Shown here in pieces: positions 45,530-54,697 of a stretch of DNA of 64,000 bases. The notes beneath the pieces were generated by a model. It had not been told where the DNA came from and ran no database searches. It saw only the letters and a list, made by a program, of their open reading frames with translations. This stretch comes from an uncultured Gemmatimonadota bacterium (GTDB lineage: Bacteria > Gemmatimonadota > Gemmatimonadetes > Gemmatimonadales > Gemmatimonadaceae): contig CADEFN010000006.1 in assembly GCA_902826615.1 (NCBI GenBank), positions 310,001-374,000 on the forward strand, written 5' to 3'. The translations under genes were made by a program, and so were the position numbers. Within the stretch, counting starts at the first letter, position 1; each line of letters begins with the position of its first letter.

Positions 45530-45790
45530 TTATCGGCTCTTCCTTTGCACCGACCGCAACGTCACGAGACCAATCCCGATCCAGATCACATTGAGTACGG
45601 CGGACGGCATCGCGCCATTGTACCCCGAGTTCACGACAAACCCCGCAGCGCCAATCACATTCATCCATTGGAACGCGTGCGAACGCCCATCGAGCCTGCC
45701 AGTCGAAACAAGCAGGTAGGCGCCGAGAATGAGGAGTGCTCCACCCCACCCACAGACCTCGATCAGTAGCAATTTCGGAGTCATCTGCAT
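45530..45790 (-). CDS. Small membrane protein, CBU_0592-like
   Basis: A protein of about 86 residues with three predicted membrane helices: LLLIEVCGWGGALLILGAYL, FQWMNVIGAAGFVVNSG and SAVLNVIWIGIGLVTLRSV. The layout matches the CBU_0592 family of small helical membrane proteins, function unknown. The frame is open further upstream, but only the part from ATG 45790 (or 45784) is protein-like. It is convergent with punA across 91 bp that hold nothing recognisable. Confidence 0.75.
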   Translation of the reverse strand: MQMTPKLLLIEVCGWGGALLILGAYLLVSTGRLDGRSHAFQWMNVIGAAGFVVNSGYNGAMPSAVLNVIWIGIGLVTLRSVQRKSR

Positions 45791-45924
45791 CGTAGGCAAA
45801 GGGATTTGCTGGATACGGGGACAACGCGGCAGCAAGCCCGTGAAGTTATCCCGTGTGGGCGGGTAGATGCGGAATCCAGTCAGTCCCTCCCGTGCAAGAG
45901 AGGAACTCGAGCGACCACAGAGCC

Positions 45925-46290
45925 TCAGATCCACACGTCGTTTTGCGCAGTGCGGTCGCCGCCCTCGTCTCCGGTGTTCAGCACACCCTTCGGCTCGACG
46001 AGCATGAGCTGCACCTCCTTTTCAGCATACGGCTTGTGTTCGATGCCGCGGCGCACGACGTACATTTCCCCCGGTCCGATGGACACCGCCCCGTCGCGAA
46101 AATCGATGCGGAGCATCCCGTTGAGCACGATAAAGGTCTCGTCCGTGTTGTCGTGCCTGTGCCAAACGAAATCGCCCTCAAGCCGTACGACTTTGAACTG
46201 GTAGTCGTTCATCTCAGCGATCACCTTTGGCTGCCATTGCTCGCTGAACAGAGAGAACTTCTCCTGAAGATTTATTGATCGATGGTTCAT
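45925..46290 (-). CDS. Cupin domain protein
   Basis: A 121-residue single-domain cupin. The first motif is VWHRHDNTDETFIVLNGML, with metal ligands His, His and Glu. The second is IGPGEMYVVRRGIEHKPYA, with the last His ligand. This is the usual layout of small metal-binding cupins (dioxygenases, isomerases or binding proteins), and no specific reaction can be assigned. It starts at ATG 46290 and lies 134 bp upstream of the small membrane protein gene on the same strand. Confidence 0.88.
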   Translation of the reverse strand: MNHRSINLQEKFSLFSEQWQPKVIAEMNDYQFKVVRLEGDFVWHRHDNTDETFIVLNGMLRIDFRDGAVSIGPGEMYVVRRGIEHKPYAEKEVQLMLVEPKGVLNTGDEGGDRTAQNDVWI

Positions 46291-46357
46291 CGGTGTCTCC
46301 GAGCGGTGCGTTTAGTGCCCACGGTGCACGATCGTGTGAAGTGACGCCCGATGCGGC

Positions 46358-47281
46358 TCAGCGTCTCCGCCGCGCGAGATCCACTTCTGCTCCGATCGCC
46401 CCGAAACCATTCCAGTGGGGCCCGCGGGCGATCTCGTCCATCAATGCCCACCCGCGAGTCGAGTCGCCCTGCAGGAGCAGCCAGGCGGCCACCGCGTACC
46501 CCGACGTCGAGAACCGCACCGAGTCGCTCCGTGCCCATGTCAGCACCTGGTCGGCAGTGCGGCGTCCCTTGTACAACATCAGGTTCTCGAAGTACGACCG
46601 GTTCGTCGTCACCGTCATCGACTCCTGCACCATCCCCAGCAACCGCGCGGCCTCCTGCTGGCGCCCGGCGCGCACGTTTGCACGCCAGGCCCAGTCGGCC
46701 ATCGACACGAGGGCTTCGGGGTCCGTGCCGGTACGCATGCAGCTCCGGTACCCCTGACGATAGTCGCCCCGGGCTTCCCTGGCACGCAGTGCGTCGTTAG
46801 TTGCGAACCCCAGGCACTTGCCATAGGCATCTGCTGCCCGTCCGTAGTGCCCCAGGAGGAAGTGCGCGAGCCCTTGGTGGTAAGCGATGTCGAAGTTGGT
46901 GGAATCCATCACCGCCGCGCGATTCAGGTCGCGCATCCCGTCTTCGAATTGGCGCACCGTCAGGTACCGGTGTCCACGAAAGCGGAGAAAGCGTGCGTCC
47001 GCCGGATGCAGTGCCGCTCCGCGAGTGTATAGCGCGATCGCCTCACGAAATCGCCAGGCCGTCGCACGGGCACCCGCCGCCGCGAGCAGCAACTCCGGAT
47101 CACCAGGTGTTTTCGCGAGGGCAGAGTCGGCGGCCCGCACCGGGGCGTCCGGGAACGACGGCGTGCGGAGCGTGGTGCCCAGCAGCGACACGGCCTCGAC
47201 TCCGGAGGGGACCGTGCGTGCGGTGCTGGCCCGCTGACAGGCCACCAGGACAACAAGGGCGAGCGCGGAGCGGCTGTACAT
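46358..47281 (-). CDS. TPR-repeat lipoprotein, unknown function
   Basis: A 307-residue protein. The signal MYSRSALALVVLVAC gives an acylated Cys15. Residues about 45-240 form helical pairs of TPR type (ELLLAAAGARATAWRFREAI, ALYTRGAALHPADARFLRFR, FDIAYHQGLAHFLLGHYGRA). The C-terminus ends in an Arg run. ATG 47281 was chosen because it begins the signal peptide. Such proteins often act as envelope scaffolds. The partner is not evident from the neighbours. Confidence 0.75.
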   Translation of the reverse strand: MYSRSALALVVLVACQRASTARTVPSGVEAVSLLGTTLRTPSFPDAPVRAADSALAKTPGDPELLLAAAGARATAWRFREAIALYTRGAALHPADARFLRFRGHRYLTVRQFEDGMRDLNRAAVMDSTNFDIAYHQGLAHFLLGHYGRAADAYGKCLGFATNDALRAREARGDYRQGYRSCMRTGTDPEALVSMADWAWRANVRAGRQQEAARLLGMVQESMTVTTNRSYFENLMLYKGRRTADQVLTWARSDSVRFSTSGYAVAAWLLLQGDSTRGWALMDEIARGPHWNGFGAIGAEVDLARRRR

Positions 47282-47635
47282 GAAGTCCACAGGAGTCAGG
47301 AGTAACTCGAGCGTGTCGCACGCGTGACGGAGCCTGCCGAATCTGCTGGCCACGACATCAGGGCGGCAAGTTCTCGGCGAGCGCCCTCATCCCGGCATTG
47401 GCGCGATGAATGAGGCCCACTTCTGGGGAACTCGCTCACAGCACCGCGGTCGCGTGTGACGAGCAATCTCGCGGACGAAGATGGGGCGACGAACCTGATG
47501 GAGGAGGAGTCAGCAAAGCTCGACGGGCCAAAGGCTGACTTCACGTTCGAATTCGGCCGGCCCAAAAAACCACATGGCTGGCAACCGTTTACCAACGCGG
47601 AGTTGGTGCGGATGATGGAGGCGTTTCGTCTACCT
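47282..47635. other. Intergenic region, 354 bp, possible gene remnant
   Basis: No complete gene is seen. On the plus strand from 47459 a frame reads EEESAKLDGPKADFTFEFG and then GWQPFTNAELVRMMEAFRL. This looks protein-like for about 60 codons, and the frame then runs on into the antisense of the outer-membrane barrel gene. It could be a broken gene end. No terminator or promoter is clear. Confidence 0.3.
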
Positions 47636-48241
47636 CTAGAAGCGGATGCCGAAGGTGACCGGTATCATCTGATAGGTCGACTTCTCCCCACCCTCCGGCG
47701 TGATGCTGAACGAGTGGAACCTCGCCTCCAGGTACGCCCCGGTATTCCTGCCAAGTCGCACACCGGCGCCGCCGCTGAACCCGAAGCCGTTGGCCGACTC
47801 GCTCTGCACCGCTGTACCCTGCGCGACGCTCACGGTGAGCCGGTAGTACCCCAGCCCTCCGAGCAGGTAAGGAGTCAGGCCCTTGTCTCGCTTGTTGCCG
47901 AGCAGGAGCGCCGTGGCCCCTGCATGCAGAATGCTGTTGGAGAGATCGTCATCGGGCTCCGCCCCAACCGCGCCGAGAAATTCGTCGGTGTAGCCAGAGC
48001 GGTGATAGCCCACTTCGCCTCGCACCCCCCACACATTGCGCTCAGGTTCGTACTGCAAGAACCCTGTGCCATGCCAGCCGGTCTTCGTGTCGCTCGCAAA
48101 GTCCGAAATGGGCAGCGTGGCGCCGAGTCCCAGGCCCACCGAAACCGGGCGCCGAGGGGCCTGTGCTTCTGTGACGGCCGGCACATTGGCCAGCGCAGTG
48201 ACAATGACAAGGCTCGACAACAGGCGCCGGGATACTTGCAT
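47636..48241 (-). CDS. Outer-membrane beta-barrel protein
   Basis: A 201-residue secreted protein. The signal peptide runs to about VTEAQA (26). The mature part alternates strands (VSVGLGLGATLPISDF, WGVRGEVGYHRSGY, LTPYLLGGLGYYRLTVSV, GAGVRLGRNTGAYLEARFHS) and ends in an outer-membrane-type terminal strand, YQMIPVTFGIRF. This resembles the eight-stranded OmpA/porin-like barrels common in this group. ATG 48241 gives the signal peptide. Function unknown. Confidence 0.82.
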   Translation of the reverse strand: MQVSRRLLSSLVIVTALANVPAVTEAQAPRRPVSVGLGLGATLPISDFASDTKTGWHGTGFLQYEPERNVWGVRGEVGYHRSGYTDEFLGAVGAEPDDDLSNSILHAGATALLLGNKRDKGLTPYLLGGLGYYRLTVSVAQGTAVQSESANGFGFSGGAGVRLGRNTGAYLEARFHSFSITPEGGEKSTYQMIPVTFGIRF

Positions 48242-48438
48242 GGACAACCTCGGGTAGGGGAGAGGAGTGAGCGCGACCCGGAGCATCAGGTGAGGGAATG
48301 GGCCCCCATCCACGATGCCCCGGACCGGCTCACCAATTCGACGGACACCCGGCTCCAGGCGTCACCATGACGAGCGCGGGCGGGACAACTCAACGAACAA
48401 CCCTGCGCGTTCGTCGGCGGTGACGCGGCGCACCAAAC

Positions 48439-49263
48439 CTAGCGACCAGCTACAGCCGGGAGCTTGGTCAACCGCTGCTTGAACTGCTGAAATCGATCGG
48501 AGTCCTTCCGGAGCCCCTTGAGTCGAGACGCCGGGATCTTCGCGATTTCGGCCTCCGACGCCTTCACGCGATCTTCCTCGAGTGGGTGGGTGCTGAACCA
48601 GCTCGAGAGACCACCCGGCCGGTCTTCGCGCTCCTTGAGGAGGATGCGGAACATCTCCGGAATACCACGCGGATCGATTCCGGCCTTCACCATGTACTCG
48701 ATCCCCACACGATCGGCTTCGCTTTCGTCGTCGCGGGAAAACTTCGCAAAGAGGGCACCACCACCAAGCTGCACCGCCGTCTCGGTCACTCCATAGTTGC
48801 AGACCGACGTGAGAATACAGGCGAGGGTCAGCCCGGCGTTGGCACGCTGCTGACTCTGCATCTGCTTCACCGAATGTCGCATGGTGACATGGGCAATCTC
48901 ATGCCCAAGCACTCCGGCCAGCTGATCGAGTGTTCTGGTCCGTTCGATGAGACCACGATTGACGTACACAAATCCGCCCGGCACGGCAAAGGCGTTCACT
49001 TCCTTGCTGTCGACAATAAAGAAACGCCAGTCGAGGGAGCGATCATCGGCGATGCGTGCAATGGAGTCGCCGAGCAGGGAGATGTAGCGCGTCGCTTCGG
49101 GGTCCTGCACGAGTTTGAGCTGCCGGTTGATCTGCTGAGAGAAGTCCTCCCCCATCTGGACTTCACGCTGCGTCGAGACAGCGCACCCACCCTGCAGAAC
49201 CAGGGCAGCGAAGACCAGACCGCCACACCATCGGGACTTGGGAATGAGACCAGCAACAGACAT
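48439..49263 (-). CDS. M48 family metalloprotease lipoprotein (BepA/LoiP-like)
   Basis: A 274-residue periplasmic zinc protease. The signal ends in LVLQGGC (Cys27 acylated). The zinc site is HEIAH (121-125), with the downstream Glu in SRDDESEADRVGIEYM. STHPLEEDR near 220 is typical of the family. M48 lipoproteins degrade misfolded outer-membrane proteins. No TPR tail is present, so it is the short LoiP-like form. It is divergent from the rRNA/tRNA methyltransferase gene, 83 bp apart. Confidence 0.92.
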   Translation of the reverse strand: MSVAGLIPKSRWCGGLVFAALVLQGGCAVSTQREVQMGEDFSQQINRQLKLVQDPEATRYISLLGDSIARIADDRSLDWRFFIVDSKEVNAFAVPGGFVYVNRGLIERTRTLDQLAGVLGHEIAHVTMRHSVKQMQSQQRANAGLTLACILTSVCNYGVTETAVQLGGGALFAKFSRDDESEADRVGIEYMVKAGIDPRGIPEMFRILLKEREDRPGGLSSWFSTHPLEEDRVKASEAEIAKIPASRLKGLRKDSDRFQQFKQRLTKLPAVAGR

Positions 49264-49346
49264 CCTGTACTCTCCGGGAATCGAAACGGCGCTCTGTCGT
49301 TCGACGTACTTTTCTACCAGGTGTTACACCGCCACCCGCTGAAACG

Positions 49347-50108
49347 ATGCGCCTTCTGACTACTGCCCGCGACCTGAGCCGCCGAAAAGCCCGCGAACGC
49401 GACGGTCTCTTTGTGGCCGAGGGTGTTCGGGCGGTGGAGGAGCTGCTGGCGTCGCCCCTGGTAGTGCAGGGGGTGTTGTGTGGGCCTCAGCTCCTCGACA
49501 ACGAACGCGGCGCGCATCTCCGGGCCGAAATCGAGCGTCGTGAGGGGTTGCATGTGAGCGATGTCTCCGAGGGGGAGTTCGCCAGCGCCGCATCAACCGA
49601 ATCGCCGCAGGGGGTGCTGGCGGTCGGGGAGGTTCCTGCCCGATCCCTCTCCGACCTCGCCGGGCGCGCCACCTGTCGCCTTCTCGTGCTCGACTCGGTG
49701 CAGGACCCGGGGAATGTGGGGACCATGCTCCGGACGGCCCACGCCCTGGGCCTCGACGGTACCGTGGCCCTGCCGGGAACGGTTGACCTGTGGAACGCCA
49801 AGGTCGTCCGTAGTGCAATGGGTTCCCTCTTCAAACACCACGCCTTGCACACCTCCCTGGACGTTTTGGACGGCTTTCTGGCCGGGCAGGAGATCGCCCT
49901 GTGGGGCGCCGATGCCGCCGGCTCGTCCGTGAAGACCCTGTCCCCCCCCGCACGGCTCGCTCTGGCGGTCGGTGGCGAAGGGGCAGGGCTGACCACGGCC
50001 GTCCGGGAGCGCGCCACGCAGCTGGTCTCGGTCGACATGCGCGGCGACGCCGAGTCGCTCAACGTGGCCGTGGCCACCGGTATCCTGCTCTACGAGCTTC
50101 AGCCGTGA
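49347..50108 (+). CDS. RNA 2'-O-methyltransferase, TrmH/RlmB (SpoU) family
   Basis: A 253-residue SPOUT methyltransferase. The N-terminal SpoU_sub_bind domain starts DLSRRKARERDGLFVAEGVRA. The catalytic domain has LVLDSVQDPGNVGTMLRTA (motif 1), LALAVGGEGAGL (motif 2) and SLNVAVATGILLYE (motif 3). Whether the target is 23S rRNA or tRNA cannot be told from the sequence. The stop overlaps the prepilin peptidase start (GTGA). Confidence 0.92.
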   Translation: MRLLTTARDLSRRKARERDGLFVAEGVRAVEELLASPLVVQGVLCGPQLLDNERGAHLRAEIERREGLHVSDVSEGEFASAASTESPQGVLAVGEVPARSLSDLAGRATCRLLVLDSVQDPGNVGTMLRTAHALGLDGTVALPGTVDLWNAKVVRSAMGSLFKHHALHTSLDVLDGFLAGQEIALWGADAAGSSVKTLSPPARLALAVGGEGAGLTTAVRERATQLVSVDMRGDAESLNVAVATGILLYELQP

Positions 50109-50965
50109 GCGAGACCCTGCTGCGGGCCTACGCCTTCGTGATCGGCGCCTGTGTGGGCTCCTTTCTCAATGTGTGTATCGGCCGCTGGCCACACGATCAG
50201 TCGGTGGTCAGCCCACGCTCCCGTTGCCCCAACTGCGAACTGCAGATCGCCTGGTACGACAACATCCCCATCCTCAGTTGGATCCTGCTGCGGGCGAAGT
50301 GCCGAGGCTGCGGCCTGCGGATTTCGTTCCAGTATCCACTCGTCGAACTTCTCGTCGCGGTCATCTGGCTCTTCGCGGCCATCGAGTTCGGCTTCGGGCT
50401 GACGGCGTTGCGGGTGGCGGTGTTTGCCACCGTGTTGCTGGGGATCGCGGTGACCGACGCCAAGCACTATCTGATTCCCGATGGCTTTACGGTGTTCGGG
50501 CTGCTTTTTGTGCTGGGCTCTGCGATCGGTGGCGCCCTCACCGGGGAATTCACGCCATTTGCTGGTCCCTGGGACGCCATCATCGGGGCCTGCGCGGGGG
50601 CCGGGGTTGTCTCCATCGTGGGCTGGTTGGGTGAAGTGGTGCTCAAGAAGGAAGCGATGGGTTTTGGCGACGTGACTCTGATGGCTGTGGTCGGTGGCGC
50701 TGTAGGCCCCGGTCGCGCACTCCTGGTGCTCTTCCTTGGCGCCGCGTTAGGTGCGGCGACCTTTGCCCTGGTGGTGTATCCCCTCACACGGCTGAAACGT
50801 GCGCCGGTCACGGCCACAGTGCCCGAGGGCGTCGCACCTCCGGAGGAAGGGGAGCTGCCGCATGTTCCGTTCGGTGTCTTTCTGGCGCCAGCGGCGATGG
50901 TCGCGCTCCTGTGGGGTGAGGGTTTGATTTCGTGGTATCTCAACCGAATGGCTGGGGGCGGATGA
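50105..50965 (+). CDS. pilD: Prepilin peptidase / N-methyltransferase (PilD family)
   Basis: A 286-residue inner-membrane aspartic protease that cleaves and methylates type IV pilin-like precursors. The methyltransferase part has FVIGACVGSFLNVCIGRWP and the zinc pairs CPNC (about 40-43) and CRGC. The catalytic aspartates lie in AVTDAKHYLIPD and MGFGDVTLM. Start is GTG overlapping the methyltransferase gene. The frame also continues upstream as shadow. No pilin gene is in the window, so its substrates are encoded elsewhere. Confidence 0.95.
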   Translation: MSETLLRAYAFVIGACVGSFLNVCIGRWPHDQSVVSPRSRCPNCELQIAWYDNIPILSWILLRAKCRGCGLRISFQYPLVELLVAVIWLFAAIEFGFGLTALRVAVFATVLLGIAVTDAKHYLIPDGFTVFGLLFVLGSAIGGALTGEFTPFAGPWDAIIGACAGAGVVSIVGWLGEVVLKKEAMGFGDVTLMAVVGGAVGPGRALLVLFLGAALGAATFALVVYPLTRLKRAPVTATVPEGVAPPEEGELPHVPFGVFLAPAAMVALLWGEGLISWYLNRMAGGG

Positions 50966-52134
50966 CCGACGACGAGGGCGAACTTTCTCGCCCGCAGACA
51001 GGGGTGCTGGCGCGGTTCACGAGAGACCTTACCCGCGAGGCGCGGGCGGGTCGGCTCGAGCCGGTGCGCTGTCGCGACGCTGAAGTGGCGCGTCTCATCG
51101 ATATCCTGCTGCGTCAGGGGAAAAACAACGCCGCCCTGGTGGGCCCCGCCGGTGTCGGCAAAACGGCGATAGCCGAAGCACTCGCGCAGCGTGTGGCTGC
51201 CGGTCAGATGCCGCTGATGTTGCGCTCGGCCCGTGTGCTGGCGCTCGATCACGTCTCGCTCCTCGCCGGTACGTCGTACCGCGGGCAGTATGAAGAACGC
51301 ATCCGCGCCCTCGTGGCCGAAGCATCGGCCGACCCGGACGCCATCCTCTTCATCGACGAGCTGCACAATCTCATTGGTCAGGGGAGTTCACTCGGCTCGG
51401 CCATGGACGCGGCGAACATGCTCAAGCCGGCGCTGGTGCGTGGCGACTTCCGGGTCATTGGCGCGACGACGTCGGAGGAATACGAACGCTGGATTTGCGG
51501 CGACCCCGCACTCGAACGCCGTTTCCAGAAGATCACGGTGCGCGAGCTGAGTTCCGAAGAAAGCCTCGAAGTGCTCAAGGCCCGTGCGCCACGTCTCGAG
51601 ATCCATCATCATGTGGTGATCTCGGATGAAGCGCTCAATGCCGCGATTTCGCTCACGGACGAATATGTGAAAGACCGGCGTCGTCCCGATCGTGCTATCG
51701 ATGCGCTCGACGAGGCCTGTGCCCATCTTCAGGCCACGACGACCTACTCGTCCGATGCCGAACGCCTCATCATGACCGGGCGTCGCAAGAGCGCACCACG
51801 TCAGGAGGCCAGAGAAGTCGACGAGACCCCTGGTGCGACGTCGCAGGGGACCGAAGACGATTCACTGGGGCAATTTGCGCGCGACGGCTTTGCCGCGCTC
51901 GAGGCCTTTGGTGCGGGACTCGAGGCGATCATTGCGGGAGGTCCGGCGACGCCCGAGGCGCCACGACGCTCCGTGTCGGTGACGGAACCACCGCGTCCCG
52001 CGCCTCCCCCCGCGGAACAGGTGGCAACGTTGCGGGATGTGCTGGAACGCGATGCAGTGATTGTGCGGGCGGCGGATGTCGCACGCGTGGTGGCCGTGGC
52101 CACCGGACAAACTGTTCGATGGATCGACTCATGA
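50962..52134 (+). CDS. Single-domain Clp-like AAA+ ATPase
   Basis: A 390-residue AAA+ protein matching only the first nucleotide-binding domain of ClpA/ClpB: RDAEVARLIDILLRQGKNN, Walker A GPAGVGKT (61-68), pore-loop region GTSYRGQYEERIRAL (103-117), Walker B AILFIDELHNL (127-137) and arginine-finger region LERRFQKITV. There is no second AAA+ domain, no Clp_N repeat and no ClpP-binding loop. The last 120 residues are Ala/Pro-rich. ATG at 50962 overlaps the prepilin peptidase stop, and the gene overlaps the HExxH lipoprotein gene at ATGA. It probably remodels a partner protein, identity unknown. Confidence 0.85.
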   Translation: MTDDEGELSRPQTGVLARFTRDLTREARAGRLEPVRCRDAEVARLIDILLRQGKNNAALVGPAGVGKTAIAEALAQRVAAGQMPLMLRSARVLALDHVSLLAGTSYRGQYEERIRALVAEASADPDAILFIDELHNLIGQGSSLGSAMDAANMLKPALVRGDFRVIGATTSEEYERWICGDPALERRFQKITVRELSSEESLEVLKARAPRLEIHHHVVISDEALNAAISLTDEYVKDRRRPDRAIDALDEACAHLQATTTYSSDAERLIMTGRRKSAPRQEAREVDETPGATSQGTEDDSLGQFARDGFAALEAFGAGLEAIIAGGPATPEAPRRSVSVTEPPRPAPPPAEQVATLRDVLERDAVIVRAADVARVVAVATGQTVRWIDS

Positions 52135-53360
52135 GAGTGGTGTGTGTGGTGTTGCTGGCCGTGGCCGCTGCGTGCAGCCGCGAACGCAAGGGTCCGGCGT
52201 ACGCCGAGCAGGTGGCCGACGCCATCCCTCGGCTTGAACGGACGATGGGGCTCAAGTTCAAGACGCCGCCAAAGTTCGAGATGCGGTCGCGTGACGAGGT
52301 GCGCCAGTTTCTGGAGGAAGCGTTTGCAACGGACCTTCCCGAAGCAAGCCTACGCGGGCAGGATCGTCTGTATAAGCGCATGGGACTGCTGCCCGACTCC
52401 CTCGATCTCAAGAAGTTCATGATCGACCTTCTGACGGAGCAGATCGCGGGATACTACAATCCCAAAACGAAGGTGCTGTATATCGTTCAGGGTGCGAGTG
52501 ATCAGATGGTGGCCGTGACGGTAATGCATGAGCTGGTGCATGCGCTTCAGGATCAGTACGCCCCACTCGATTCGCTGACCCGGGAAATTGATCGCGCCGA
52601 CAAGGTGGCGGCAATCAAGTCAGTGATTGAGGGACAGGCCTTCATCGAGCAACTGAATGCGATGTCGTCGGGCGCGATGGACCTGGACGAGAATTGGAAC
52701 ACGGCGCGTGACGCCGTACGTGAGGGTTACACGGGCAGCCCGGTCTTTGGAAACGCTCCTTTTCTTCTGCAAGAGACTATGCTCTTCCCCTACCTTACCG
52801 GGGGTGAGTTCTACCGACGTGCCAGGGGTACGAATGCCCGCAAGTTCCTTCTCTCCGACCCCCCGGTGTCGTCCGAGCAAGTGCTGCATCCAGCAAAGTT
52901 CCTGATTGATCGCGACGATCCAACGGTCGTGAAGCTCCCTCCGGTAACTGGCGCCGATGCATTCTCTGGCGAACTCGGCGAATTCGAAACCCGCCTCTTC
53001 CTCTTTCAGCACCTCAAGGACCGCGATGCGGCCTACCGTGGGGCAGCCGGATGGGACGGTGACAAGTTCACCACCTTTACCACCGGGCGCGGCGATGGCA
53101 TGGCCTGGCTCTCCGTGTGGGACACCTCGGTCGATGCTGCAGAGTTCCTCGATCTCGTCGACACCGCCCTGCTCAAGCGCTTTGACGATCTCAAGCCCGG
53201 TCAGTCTTCGGCCAGCCGACGCACCTTTACGGCGCGTGGACGCACCATTGCCGTGTCGGCCGTGGAAATTCAGGGACGACCCTGTGTGATGTACGTCGAT
53301 GTGCCTGCGGGCTCGAGCATCGACGTGATCGACATCAAGAAGGTCGTGCTGGAGGAGTAG
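52131..53360 (+). CDS. HExxH metallopeptidase-like lipoprotein
   Basis: A 409-residue secreted protein. The signal VVCVVLLAVAAAC gives an acylated Cys15. HELVH (133-137) within VMHELVHALQDQ is a zincin active-site motif, and IEGQAFIE about 35 residues later could supply the third ligand. Upstream ITEQIAGYYN-like LLTEQIAGYYNPKTKVLYIV fits the edge strand of a zincin. The C-terminal half has no recognised domain. ATG 52131 overlaps the AAA+ stop, and ATG 52119 is also possible. Peptidase activity is inferred from the motif only. Confidence 0.75.
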   Translation: MRVVCVVLLAVAAACSRERKGPAYAEQVADAIPRLERTMGLKFKTPPKFEMRSRDEVRQFLEEAFATDLPEASLRGQDRLYKRMGLLPDSLDLKKFMIDLLTEQIAGYYNPKTKVLYIVQGASDQMVAVTVMHELVHALQDQYAPLDSLTREIDRADKVAAIKSVIEGQAFIEQLNAMSSGAMDLDENWNTARDAVREGYTGSPVFGNAPFLLQETMLFPYLTGGEFYRRARGTNARKFLLSDPPVSSEQVLHPAKFLIDRDDPTVVKLPPVTGADAFSGELGEFETRLFLFQHLKDRDAAYRGAAGWDGDKFTTFTTGRGDGMAWLSVWDTSVDAAEFLDLVDTALLKRFDDLKPGQSSASRRTFTARGRTIAVSAVEIQGRPCVMYVDVPAGSSIDVIDIKKVVLEE

Positions 53361-53454
53361 CCCCATCCGGCCGCAGCCCGACCTCAAGGCACTCTCCGAA
53401 CCGCAAGCGCTCCGTCCCGAAGACGAAGCGCTGCGCCAGGCACGCCTGACGAGT

Positions 53455-54654
53455 ATGAAGCGCTGGGCGACCGGGCTCCTGATTCTCGCCACGGTGGTCT
53501 TTCTTGTCACACGCTGGCTGGAGCCGCAGTACCCCTGGCTGGCCATTGTGCGCGCCACGGCCGAAGCGGCCATGATCGGCGGGCTGGCCGACTGGTTTGC
53601 GGTCACGGCGCTGTTCCGGCACCCGATGGGAATCCCCATCCCTCACACGGCCATCATTCCCCGACGCAAGGACCGGGTGGGGGTGACGTTAGGCGCCTTT
53701 GTCCAGAAGAACTTCCTCAATCGTGATGTGATCGTCGCCAAGCTCCACACACTGAATGCCGCGGAGCGAGCGGCCAAGTGGATGGTGGAGCCCGAGAACG
53801 CCCGCACCATTGCCCGGCAGATCGCCCGAGCGCTCTCTGCCACGGCTAACGTGGTGCGCGATGAAGATGTCGAGGAGGCCATCACCAAAACGGCGGTGGC
53901 GCGGATTCGCGCCACGCAGGCCGCCCCCCTCATCGGCCGGTTTCTCGCGGTGCTCACCGCGGACAATCGGCATCAAGGGCTGCTCGATGACGCCATTCGG
54001 CTCACCGCAAAGTTCCTCTCCGAAAACCAGGATCTCATTCGTGAGCGCGTCGAGAACGAAAGCCCCTGGTGGATTCCCGGTGCGGTCGATGATCGCATCG
54101 CCCGCAAGATCGTCACAGGGCTCGAGCGCACGATGCAGGCGGTCCACGAGGACCCCAACCATCCACTGCGTGCGCGATTCGACGACGCCCTCGACACCTT
54201 CATCGTCAAGCTGCAAGCCTCACCCGAGGTGATCATCAAGGCCGAGCAGATCAAGGAGGATGTGCTCAACGCTGAGGCGGTGCGGGGGTTCAGTGCCGCC
54301 ATGTGGGCCGACGCCAAGGCGTCGATTGCGCGCTACGCCGAAGACCCCGACGGCTTCAAGCCCGAATCCATTCAGCGCGGGCTCACCGCCTTTGGTGAAG
54401 CCATCCAGCGCGACAAGGAACTGATGGAGAAGGTCGACGCCTGGCTCATTGAAGGCGTAGTCGCGGTGGTCGAGCGCTATCAGGGTGAAGTGGGTGAGCT
54501 GATTGCGAGCACAGTCAAACGCTGGGATCCCGACGCCACCTCCCGCCGCATCGAGCTGGCCATTGGCCGCGACCTGCAGTTCATCCGGATCAACGGGACG
54601 CTGGTGGGTGGCTTGGCCGGGATGATGTTGTATCTGCTGCAGCGGGTGTTTTAA
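53455..54654 (+). CDS. DUF445 family membrane protein (YjiN-like)
   Basis: A protein of at least 399 residues of the DUF445 family. An N-terminal helix (TGLLILATVVFLVTRWL) is followed by RATAEAAMIGGLADWFAVTALFRHPMGI, the family signature. A long helical middle follows, with a C-terminal membrane helix GTLVGGLAGMMLYLLQRVF. Function is unknown; an envelope role is suspected. The ATG at 53455 has no ribosome binding site. The frame is open 30 codons further up with family-like sequence, to an ATC at 53365 that lies seven bases after GGAGGAG (53351-53357), so translation may start there. Confidence 0.9.
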   Translation: MKRWATGLLILATVVFLVTRWLEPQYPWLAIVRATAEAAMIGGLADWFAVTALFRHPMGIPIPHTAIIPRRKDRVGVTLGAFVQKNFLNRDVIVAKLHTLNAAERAAKWMVEPENARTIARQIARALSATANVVRDEDVEEAITKTAVARIRATQAAPLIGRFLAVLTADNRHQGLLDDAIRLTAKFLSENQDLIRERVENESPWWIPGAVDDRIARKIVTGLERTMQAVHEDPNHPLRARFDDALDTFIVKLQASPEVIIKAEQIKEDVLNAEAVRGFSAAMWADAKASIARYAEDPDGFKPESIQRGLTAFGEAIQRDKELMEKVDAWLIEGVVAVVERYQGEVGELIASTVKRWDPDATSRRIELAIGRDLQFIRINGTLVGGLAGMMLYLLQRVF

Positions 54655-54697
54655 ACGACTTGCTCCGGTTGCTCGCCCGGCCGCCGTGCGCCTCCGA

